This document shows positions 1 through 5,530 of a stretch of 8,724 nt of DNA, one piece after another (the stretch's first letter is position 1; the number at the start of each line of letters is the position of its first letter). This stretch comes from an uncultured Sphingorhabdus sp. (GTDB lineage Bacteria > Pseudomonadota > Alphaproteobacteria > Sphingomonadales > Sphingomonadaceae), in NCBI GenBank assembly GCA_937873665.1, contig CALMYW010000098.1, forward strand, positions 1 to 8,724, given 5' to 3'. Made by a program: the position numbers and the translations under genes. The notes below the pieces were generated by a model. That model was not told where the DNA came from. It ran no database searches and saw only the letters and a list, made by a program, of their open reading frames with translations.

Positions 1-272
1 GCGGTCCCGCCAGCCAGGCCGTTGATGCCCGAAGCGCTGTCGTTGGTGGCGACGACTACTGCGAGAACGGTGTCAGTGTCGACCGCTTCGTTGTTTGCGG
101 TATTGCTTTCAAAGGTATTGGCCGGAGCAGCGACTCGCGCGGTGTTAACGGCTGTCTGAGCAAAGGCCGCAGCGGGAACCGAAATCGCGATGATCGTTCC
201 TGCCGTCGAAAGCAGCTGGACTAGAGATTTCCGGAACTTGCCGGGGCGAAGCGTGACGATGTTGCTGTTCAT
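1..272 (-). CDS. Exported DUF11-like repeat protein, N-terminal part only
   Basis: This is the third gene of the minus-strand surface-protein operon, and the left edge of the window cuts it after 90 codons. The ATG at 272-270 lies two bases after the stop of the preceding gene and has a good Shine-Dalgarno (AGGGGA) inside that gene's last codons, so translation is probably coupled. The N terminus is basic (MNSNIVTLRPGKFRK), followed by a hydrophobic core and a likely signal peptidase I site after AAAFA (about residue 38). The mature part begins QTAVNTARV and contains a stretch around residues 54-66 ending in ANNEAVDTDTV, which resembles the end of DUF11 (Ig-like) repeats. The following TNDSASGINGLAGGT resembles linkers between repeats in large DUF11/CshA-like surface proteins. 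The full length is unknown. It is probably secreted or cell-surface; no enzymatic motif is visible. Confidence 0.8.
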   Translation of the reverse strand, partial: MNSNIVTLRPGKFRKSLVQLLSTAGTIIAISVPAAAFAQTAVNTARVAAPANTFESNTANNEAVDTDTVLAVVVATNDSASGINGLAGGT

Positions 273-274
273 GA

Positions 275-730
275 TTAATTCCCCTGACAAGTAAAGGTAA
301 GCGTGGCCGTCTGGCCGCTGTTGAGTGTGCCAAGCGCGATGCCTTGGCCGGTAAGATTGGCGATGGTTTTGCCGCCTGTTGACGAAGCTCCAGCCGGCGA
401 GCCGCTTGCGGCAATCGCAACCGGATTGGTCGGACGACAGGATGGCCCGCGGCCCACTGAGTCAGAGACGATGACGCCGCTCACAGCCTCAGGTCCGGTA
501 TTCGTGACCGAGATGATGAAACCACTGGCGGTCTGTTCCTTGACCACCGTAATGTCAGTTGACGGCTTGTGGCTTTCTTCAGGGATCGTCACGGTCACAG
601 TGTCGAGCGCTGTTTGTGCGACCGAAATGCTGGGCGTTGTGGCAGCAAGCGCCACGCAAGCTGAACAGCTAATCCGAAGGATTAAATCGATTGCGCGAGC
701 CGTGTTGCGCGGACGTTTGGCGGTGGTCAT
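275..730 (-). CDS. Short exported single-DUF11 protein (151 aa)
   Basis: The middle gene of the surface-protein operon. The ATG at 730-728 follows the upstream stop (734-732) by one base and has an AGGTGA Shine-Dalgarno, indicating translational coupling. Residues 1-38 form a signal peptide: basic start, hydrophobic segment about 15-34, likely cleavage near SISVA. Residues about 59-151 form one DUF11-type Ig-like repeat with the characteristic VTNTGPEAVSG motif at 75-85. The repeat closely matches the last DUF11 repeat of the upstream 742-residue protein: both contain G-G-I-A-L-G-T-L-N-G-Q-A-T-L positions near the end and finish with TCQGN or SCQVN. The similarity is visible at DNA level too. 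No anchor, transmembrane segment or sorting signal follows the repeat. The function is unknown. It could be an accessory subunit that interacts with the larger protein, or a duplication by-product. Confidence 0.9.
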   Translation of the reverse strand: MTTAKRPRNTARAIDLILRISCSACVALAATTPSISVAQTALDTVTVTIPEESHKPSTDITVVKEQTASGFIISVTNTGPEAVSGVIVSDSVGRGPSCRPTNPVAIAASGSPAGASSTGGKTIANLTGQGIALGTLNSGQTATLTFTCQGN

Positions 731-731
731 G

Positions 732-2960
732 TCAGTTCACCTGGCAAGAATATGTGAGGGTGGCCGATTGGCCGGTGTTGAGGGTTCCGAGGGCAATCCC
801 GGCGCCGGTCAGATCGGTGATCGTGAAGCTGCCGCCCGGCACACCGCTCCCGGTGATCGTCACCGGGTTGGAAGCCGGGCAGGTCAGGCCCGCCCCAACG
901 ACGTCGGTCACGACAGCACCGGTCACCGGGTCGGGCCCGGTGTTGGTCACGACCACTGTATAGGTTACCGTATTGCCCGAAGCGACGACGCTCACACCGT
1001 TGGATTTGGTCACCTGCAAATCTGCAGTTCCCTGAACCGTGACTGTGGCTGTGGCGCTGTCATTGCTGTCGCCAGTCAAATAATCGACGGCACTCGCCGA
1101 GTTCGGGATCGCGGTTCCGCCCGCTGTTCCGGCGTTAATCGTCTGCTGGAAGGTAAAAGTTTGGGTGCCGTTGAATGGCAAGGCGGCGGGGCAAGTGATG
1201 GTCCCTGCAGAATATGTGCAGGCTCCGGCCGGTCCCGATGACGTGAAGCTGGTCGGCGCTGAGACATTCGTCGTCGGCGCGGCATCGGTCACGATCAGCG
1301 GATTGGCGACGGTCGCATCCGGCCCGAACATGTCGCCGGGTCCGATGTTGGTCACCGCGACAGTCCAGGTGATCACCGATCCCGCTGGAAGGAAAGTCGA
1401 AGAGCTCGTCTTGGTTACGCGCAGGTCATAAGGAACGACGCTCGTTCCCGCCGAGGCTGAGCGATTGGCGGTGATACCGATAATGTCAGCCGTGCCGCTC
1501 GTGGATGAGCGATCTGTCACAGAAGCCTGGTTGGTGATGCTCGCGGCTGGAATGGCATTGTTGAACACCTGATCGTAAACGATCGTCAGGGTTTCGCCTG
1601 AATTCAGGCCGCGCGTACCGCCCGAAGGAGCGCCCGGCGCCGATGGGGCACTGTAAGCGCGCGAGCAGACAGTGCTGGAAGGCATTGTGCCGCCAACGGT
1701 GACGCCGGTGCAAGTTACCGCGCCGCTGGCCAGGTTGGGATCGGTCGATCCCGCCGTGGTCGAAACCGACACAACCTGGAAAACTGAGCCGCCGCCATTC
1801 GGAAGGGTGTCCGTCAGCGTCACCAGATCGCCCTTGGTCATTGGGTCGGGGCCATCGTTGCGAACAGTAATCGTCCAGCGAACCGACTGGCCCGCATTTA
1901 CCGCAGGTGCCGACGCCGCTTTTGTAACCGCCAGCGTGTAAACGCAGGGAACCCAATCGATCGTGACAAAGCCAGTAGGGCCGACAACCGCGCCGCTAGC
2001 AGGAACTGGACCGGCGGCCCCACTTACCGCAACGGGTGCGGCGGCCGAGACTGTTGGTGAAGTTGCGCGGACAAAGCTTGAGCCACCGCCGCCGCCTGCT
2101 CCGGTAACAGATGAGTTGACAGTTGAGGCGCCGCCACCGCCACCGGTGTAACCACCGCCGCCGCCGCCGCCAGTATCGGTCGATGCATCGACACCGCCAT
2201 TTCCGCCCGTGCCTGTTCCTATGCCGCCGCCGACGAAGCCGTTGCGAGCAGCATTTCCAGAGTGCACGCCGCCGGCACCGCCAGCAGCAGTTTGACCTCC
2301 TTGCCCCCCGCCCACTGTTGGTGTCGGAGTGGTGCTATCAAAGCCAACTGTGCCTGTAGTGCCAGGAGCAACCGTTCCAGGAGCAATACCGGTAAAGCCG
2401 CCGCCGCCGCCGTTGGCCAACGTGGTCGCACCGTGTGAGGCACCGCCGCCGCCGCCGCCGCCGGCTTCTACCAGCTTCAAACCGGCCACAGAAATTGACG
2501 AGCTACCACCGCCGCCGCCGCCGCGGTGCAAGGTTCCCGTCGCGGTGCCGCCGCTGCCGCCGTTCGCTGTACCAGTGCCATTGTTCGGCGCAGTCAGCGA
2601 GGTCGTTCCTAGAGCGCCACCACTTGCAACTGCCCCGGTTACGGCCTGACCGGGCAGGACACTAAAGCGAGCATTGATTACTGCGCCCGCACCCCCGCGG
2701 CCGCCGTTGGTAGCGGCGACACCCGATGAAGCGCCTGCGCCCCCTCGGGTGCTGGTAATCGCCGAGCATGTGCCATCCGGAACGGTCGTCGAAACCGCGC
2801 CAGCGGTGGTTTGCGAGAAACTCGCCGGGTTTCCGGCCGGATTGGCCTGTGCCGGCGTGCTCGCTAGCGCGGTCGCCAGAGCAAGCACGGCAACGCCACT
2901 GCGCTTCAGTGGCGACGCGCGCCATGCGTCATTGCGTTCGGTGGCTTGCTTGATTGGCAT
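732..2960 (-). CDS. Large exported glycine-rich / triple DUF11 surface protein (742 aa)
   Basis: The first gene of the minus-strand operon. Residues 1-39 are a signal peptide with an extended charged N-region, a hydrophobic core at about 21-34 and probable cleavage after TPAQA. Residues about 65-335 are extremely glycine-rich, with runs of six or seven Gly. The pattern is that of the ALK/LTK-type glycine-rich domain: GG-rich strands, an FSVLPGQ segment at 99-105, LKLVEAGGGGGGG at 161-173, and a closing GFVTIDW at 330-336. Three DUF11 Ig-like repeats follow at about 341-497, 511-643 and 647-742, each with a VTN-G-GP-type motif (370, 540 and 675). C581 and C590 could form a disulfide. There is no membrane anchor, autotransporter domain or LPXTG-like signal, so how it is held at the surface is unclear. 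The likely role is an extracellular structural or adhesive protein (inference). No other in-frame ATG lies near the start, and an RNA hairpin abuts the start codon. Confidence 0.93.
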   Translation of the reverse strand: MPIKQATERNDAWRASPLKRSGVAVLALATALASTPAQANPAGNPASFSQTTAGAVSTTVPDGTCSAITSTRGGAGASSGVAATNGGRGGAGAVINARFSVLPGQAVTGAVASGGALGTTSLTAPNNGTGTANGGSGGTATGTLHRGGGGGGSSSISVAGLKLVEAGGGGGGGASHGATTLANGGGGGFTGIAPGTVAPGTTGTVGFDSTTPTPTVGGGQGGQTAAGGAGGVHSGNAARNGFVGGGIGTGTGGNGGVDASTDTGGGGGGGYTGGGGGASTVNSSVTGAGGGGGSSFVRATSPTVSAAAPVAVSGAAGPVPASGAVVGPTGFVTIDWVPCVYTLAVTKAASAPAVNAGQSVRWTITVRNDGPDPMTKGDLVTLTDTLPNGGGSVFQVVSVSTTAGSTDPNLASGAVTCTGVTVGGTMPSSTVCSRAYSAPSAPGAPSGGTRGLNSGETLTIVYDQVFNNAIPAASITNQASVTDRSSTSGTADIIGITANRSASAGTSVVPYDLRVTKTSSSTFLPAGSVITWTVAVTNIGPGDMFGPDATVANPLIVTDAAPTTNVSAPTSFTSSGPAGACTYSAGTITCPAALPFNGTQTFTFQQTINAGTAGGTAIPNSASAVDYLTGDSNDSATATVTVQGTADLQVTKSNGVSVVASGNTVTYTVVVTNTGPDPVTGAVVTDVVGAGLTCPASNPVTITGSGVPGGSFTITDLTGAGIALGTLNTGQSATLTYSCQVN
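2155..2523. repeat. CCG triplet tracts encoding poly-glycine
   Basis: Four perfect CCG tracts lie inside the glycine-rich domain of the 742-residue protein: 2155-2169 (five units), 2398-2412 (five), 2443-2463 (seven) and 2509-2523 (five). On the coding strand they are GGC runs, giving uninterrupted Gly. Because the unit is three bases, slippage would change the number of glycines without shifting frame. Confidence 0.85.
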
Positions 2961-2963
2961 TTG

Positions 2964-2995
2964 ATGGACCCGTTGCTGTTTTCAACGAGGTCCAT
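2964..2995 (-). promoter_or_regulatory. mRNA hairpin abutting the start codon of the glycine-rich protein gene
   Basis: Read on the minus strand, ATGGACC, a bulged T, then CGTTG pair with CAACG and GGTCCAT across a 7-base loop (AAAACAG). This makes a 12-bp stem with one bulge. The 3' arm ends three bases (CAA) before the ATG of the 742-residue gene, so the stem covers the place where the ribosome-binding site must lie; the only weak Shine-Dalgarno-like bases (CGGG) are in the stem. A poly-U tail is absent and the hairpin sits at a start codon, so it does not look like a terminator. A role in controlling translation initiation is inferred. Confidence 0.6.
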
Positions 2996-3030
2996 ATGCC
3001 ACCAAGATGGTAAACAAACACTTGCGCAAA

Positions 3031-3050
3031 CGTAAAACGTTGTAAGGAAT
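3031..3050. promoter_or_regulatory. Candidate regulator binding site, repeat pair A
   Basis: Two adjacent 10-mers, CGTAAAACGT and TGTAAGGAAT, share YGTAA at exactly 10-bp spacing. The pair lies 71-90 bases upstream of the 742-residue gene's start, where it could control that operon's promoter. The first copy is also part of a small palindrome (AACGT, three bases, ACGTT), so a different type of regulator is possible. It is the weaker match among the three pairs. Confidence 0.35.
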
Positions 3051-3164
3051 CTCGACATTTACGGGTACGCGATGCGCGAACAGCGACTCGCCTGATTCCC
3101 TAAGCCCCGGATTTCCGACTCGGAGTTACCCAAACGTGATGAAGGGCAGATAAACGCTTAGTTA

Positions 3165-3184
3165 TGTAAAATTCCGTAATTTGG
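3165..3184. promoter_or_regulatory. Candidate regulator binding site, repeat pair B
   Basis: Adjacent 10-mers TGTAAAATTC and CGTAATTTGG share YGTAA at 10-bp spacing, like pairs A and C. The site lies in the middle of the divergent region, about 205 bases from the left operon's start and 340 from the right operon's start, so it would be a distal site for either. Confidence 0.35.
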
Positions 3185-3429
3185 CTCGAGATCACCACAT
3201 TCTGGACTGCGAGAGAGTCACCTGAGGCCATTTGTCGCCACATTATGGCATACAGTTCGGCTAAATTGGCTTGGCGCGACGAGCAAGGCCATGTCCATCT
3301 CAGGCGGGCACACCGACTTAGGGTTCCTCGCCTTGCTTGGCGCGGCGCACAGAAATAAACGAAAGTGACCTTTGGACAGCCACGCGGCGTTGAGAGACCG
3401 TTGAATTACAAGCCCTTCCCCAAAAAGCC

Positions 3430-3449
3430 TGTAAATTGTTGTAAAATGT
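3430..3449 (+). promoter_or_regulatory. Candidate OmpR/PhoB-type operator, repeat pair C
   Basis: TGTAAATTGT is followed directly by TGTAAAATGT, a tandem 10-bp repeat with 9 of 10 identities. OmpR/PhoB-family regulators bind head-to-tail repeats of about 10-11 bp, usually at or just upstream of the -35 region. This pair ends three bases before a TTGACA element and about 80 bases before the OmpR-type regulator gene. Autoregulation of the signalling operon is the natural inference. Confidence 0.5.
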
Positions 3450-3452
3450 CCT

Positions 3453-3481
3453 TTGACAAGAAGATCACGTCAACATTCTTG
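3453..3481 (+). promoter_or_regulatory. Possible promoter of the signalling operon
   Basis: A consensus -35 hexamer, TTGACA, is at 3453-3458. Downstream, CATTCT (3474-3479, spacer 15) or TTCTTG (3476-3481, spacer 17) could be the -10 element, but both match the consensus poorly. Transcription would start near 3486-3490, leaving a leader of roughly 40 bases before the regulator's ATG. A repressible or activator-dependent promoter would fit the weak -10 and the adjoining direct repeat. The -35 call is better supported than the -10. Confidence 0.35.
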
Positions 3482-3527
3482 CGTAAGAGAGCGGAAATGA
3501 AAAACCGGGTTGGACTTGGAAATTTGA

Positions 3528-4220
3528 ATGCGGATCGCGATTGCAGATGATGACAAGGAGGCGCTGGACTACGCGCTAGGTGTGCTTGAGCGAGCAGGGC
3601 ACACCTGTGTCGGCTTCCCTCGCGGCCACGCGGTCGTGTCGGCACTCAAGAAAGAGACCTTTGATCTGCTGCTATTGGATTGGAACATGCCGGGGTTCTC
3701 GGCAATCGACGTGATCACCTGGGCGAAACAAAACTTGAAGCAGGTGCCGCGGATTATCGTACTGACCTCGCGCGACGATGAAAAAGACATCGTTCACGCG
3801 CTTGATACGGGAGCAGACGATTTCATTTCAAAGCCGGGGAGCGAAGAAGTGATCCGTGCTCGGGTGGCTGCGGCACTACGCAGGAGCCAGGACGACCAGC
3901 GCGGTTCGCGGCTTGAACAGCACAGCCGCTATTCGTTCGACCGGCTCGACCAGACCGTAGGCTTCGACGACAAGGTCGTGCGTTTGACAGCCAAGGAGTT
4001 CGAGCTCGCCTTGTTATTCTTCGAGAATTTGCAACGCCCGTTGTCGCGCGGATATATTCTGGAAAAGATCTGGAACAACGCTGTCGATCTTTCGACGCGC
4101 ACGCTCGACATGCACGTCTCCAAAGTGCGCACCAAGCTGGATTTGCGCCCCGAAAACGGCCATCGTCTACAAACGATCTTTGGATACGGTTACAGGTTGG
4201 ATACCTACGCGAACGAATGA
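3528..4220 (+). CDS. OmpR/PhoB-family response regulator (230 aa)
   Basis: A two-component DNA-binding regulator. Residues 1-118 form the receiver domain: acidic D7-D8-D9 near the N terminus, the phosphoacceptor D51 in LLLLDWNMPG, T80 in IIVLTSRDD and K102 in DDFISKPGS. Residues about 132-227 form the winged-helix effector. It has the usual LTAKEFELALLFFEN start (153-167), a recognition helix around RTLDMHVSKVRTKL (191-204) and the wing IFGYGYRL (217-224). A TGA stop sits immediately before the ATG in the same frame, so the start cannot be further upstream; a GGA seven bases before the ATG is a modest Shine-Dalgarno. The gene ends in an ATGA overlap with the LysM-FecR gene. The partner kinase is almost certainly the CHASE2 kinase in the same operon. 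Targets are unknown; the direct repeats upstream are candidates. Confidence 0.96.
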   Translation: MRIAIADDDKEALDYALGVLERAGHTCVGFPRGHAVVSALKKETFDLLLLDWNMPGFSAIDVITWAKQNLKQVPRIIVLTSRDDEKDIVHALDTGADDFISKPGSEEVIRARVAAALRRSQDDQRGSRLEQHSRYSFDRLDQTVGFDDKVVRLTAKEFELALLFFENLQRPLSRGYILEKIWNNAVDLSTRTLDMHVSKVRTKLDLRPENGHRLQTIFGYGYRLDTYANE

Positions 4221-5530
4221 CCCTAAGACTCAGCCTTGCCTTATTGCTGTTGATCGCACCCTCGGTGTCGATCACCCCGCTTTCGGCGCAAGAACTGTCA
4301 CGCGACAAAGACGAAATCATCTACACGATCCGCGAGGGCGATACACTGATCGGGCTGGGACAGCGATATTTCGTCTCGCCGACTGCGTACCTTCAGGTCG
4401 AACGGGTAAACGGGCTGACCAATGCCAATCGGCTGAGAGTCGGATCTAAGATCCGTATTCCAACCAGTTTGCTCAAGTTCTCCCGGTTGTCGGCAACGGT
4501 CATCTCGGTGCGCGGAGCCGCGAGCGTGATACGGGCGGGACGCTCAATCCCGCTGGAATTGCGCGGTAAGGTTTCCGAAGGCGATATCGTCGAGACAGGG
4601 GTGGACGGCTATCTGACATTGCAACTGGAGGGCGGCTCGCGAGTGGCCCTGCCCTCGAACGCTCGGGTTCGGGTGGTCAGGCTGCGAACTTACCTCCTGA
4701 CGCGCGGGACCGATACGGATTTTGCGATTGAGCGGGGGCGGACCGAGACCACGGTCGTGCCGCTGCGCGACAATCGCAGCCGGTTCAGAATGCGGACGCC
4801 GGTCGCGATCTCAGCAGTACGCGGCACGGTTTTCAGGATTGGCTATGACGGCCCTGATGCCTCGCTGACCGAAGTTGTCGAAGGCAATGTCGAAGTCAAC
4901 CTCGATGGCCGCACAGCTACCACCGCTCTGCCCGGTGGGTTTGGCGCAGCCGCCAGTTCAAGCGGACGGGTGAACAAAGAAGAACTCCTGCCGCCGCCAG
5001 CTTTTGCCCGGCCCGGAGAAGTGCAATCGCAAAGCTCGGTCGGGTTCGTATTGACCCCGTCAGAAGGTGCCGTCGGCTACCATGTCGAAGTTGCCAAGGA
5101 TGCTGCTTTCGTCGAAATCGTGAAAGGCGCGCGCTCTTCAACCCCGCTGGTCGATCTGGGCGCCCTGCCCGATGGGACTTATTGGGTTCGGGCCATGGCA
5201 ATCGCGCCAAGTGGGCTCGAAGGGTTGCCCCAAAAACAGCAGTTTTCGCGGAAGCTGCAGGCCTTGCGCTCAAGTCCGACGAATGGAGCCAATGGCTCCA
5301 CAAAATTCCAATGGGACTTGGGTGACGGCACACTATTCCGCTTCCAATTATTCGATGGCAGCGGGTCACAAATTCCATTGATTGACGAACCTAGCTTATC
5401 GGTGAAAGAGTTCTCGGTGAGCGGACTTGCCCGAGGGACCTATTTGTGGCGCATCGGCCAGGTGCGCAGCGAACAAGGGCGCTATATTGAAGTCTGGACA
5501 CCGCTTGAGCCGCTCGTCATCGACAAGTGA
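4217..5530 (+). CDS. Periplasmic LysM-FecR domain protein (437 aa)
   Basis: A secreted protein, probably a periplasmic sensor or scaffold. Residues 1-24 are a signal peptide (cleavage likely after TPLSA). Residues about 34-82 form a LysM domain: YTIREGDTLIGLGQRYF, then NGLTNANRLRVGSKIRIP, consistent with peptidoglycan binding. Residues about 118-230 match the FecR domain: GDIVETGVDGYLTLQLEGGS at 122-141 and TPVAISAVRGTVFRIG at 194-209. Residues about 270-345 and 350-435 each resemble a fibronectin-III-like beta-sandwich (GYHVEVAKD and ALPDGTYWVRAMA in the first, GLARGTYLWRI in the second). Classical FecR proteins are inner-membrane anti-sigma regulators. This one has no cytoplasmic anti-sigma segment and no sigma factor gene beside it, so it probably works with the CHASE2 kinase instead (inference). 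The start overlaps the upstream stop as ATGA, and its 3' end overlaps the kinase gene. Confidence 0.93.
   Translation: MTLRLSLALLLLIAPSVSITPLSAQELSRDKDEIIYTIREGDTLIGLGQRYFVSPTAYLQVERVNGLTNANRLRVGSKIRIPTSLLKFSRLSATVISVRGAASVIRAGRSIPLELRGKVSEGDIVETGVDGYLTLQLEGGSRVALPSNARVRVVRLRTYLLTRGTDTDFAIERGRTETTVVPLRDNRSRFRMRTPVAISAVRGTVFRIGYDGPDASLTEVVEGNVEVNLDGRTATTALPGGFGAAASSSGRVNKEELLPPPAFARPGEVQSQSSVGFVLTPSEGAVGYHVEVAKDAAFVEIVKGARSSTPLVDLGALPDGTYWVRAMAIAPSGLEGLPQKQQFSRKLQALRSSPTNGANGSTKFQWDLGDGTLFRFQLFDGSGSQIPLIDEPSLSVKEFSVSGLARGTYLWRIGQVRSEQGRYIEVWTPLEPLVIDK

Larger units (their letters stand above)
2961..3527. other. Divergent intergenic region, 567 bases, no convincing gene
   Basis: This region separates the minus-strand surface-protein operon from the plus-strand signalling operon and must contain both promoters. 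It is clearly more AT-rich than the flanking genes, especially at 3001-3060, 3140-3185 and 3400-3480. It holds the start-codon hairpin (2964-2995), three pairs of 10-bp YGTAA direct repeats (3031-3050, 3165-3184, 3430-3449), and a TTGACA element at 3453-3458. The part from 3185 to 3360 has a 10-bp direct repeat, GCTTGGCGCG, at 3269-3278 and 3335-3344, but no identifiable gene or RNA. I could not place a convincing -10/-35 pair for the minus-strand operon; it should lie near 3000-3060. Confidence 0.7.

Noticed and set aside
303..1241. Long plus-strand open frame opposite the DUF11 genes
   Set aside because: It lies antisense to two well-supported exported proteins, crosses their gene boundary and shows no recognisable domain. 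Repetitive GC-rich sequence keeps the frame open.
1963..2964. Several plus-strand frames rich in proline or arginine opposite the glycine-rich domain
   Set aside because: They are the complement of GGC/GGT glycine codons. The composition alone explains poly-Pro and poly-Arg, and the signal peptide and DUF11 repeats lie on the other strand.
2961..2999. The hairpin at 2964-2995 as an intrinsic terminator
   Set aside because: No T-run follows the stem on either strand, and it lies directly before a start codon rather than after a gene end.
3291..3368. 25-codon plus-strand frame MSISGGHTDLGFLALLGAAHRNKRK with a C-terminal hydrophobic-then-basic pattern, recalling a sorting-signal fragment
   Set aside because: The Shine-Dalgarno spacing is poor, there is no motif such as VPEP, and the frame is short enough to occur by chance.
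3406..3645. Minus-strand 79-residue frame across the regulator's start
   Set aside because: It overlaps the promoter region and the first 118 bases of the clear response regulator gene, and has no family resemblance.
3823..4320. Minus-strand 165-residue frame opposite the regulator gene
   Set aside because: It is antisense to the conserved effector domain and the start of the FecR gene, and is Arg/Ser-rich as expected from a shadow frame.
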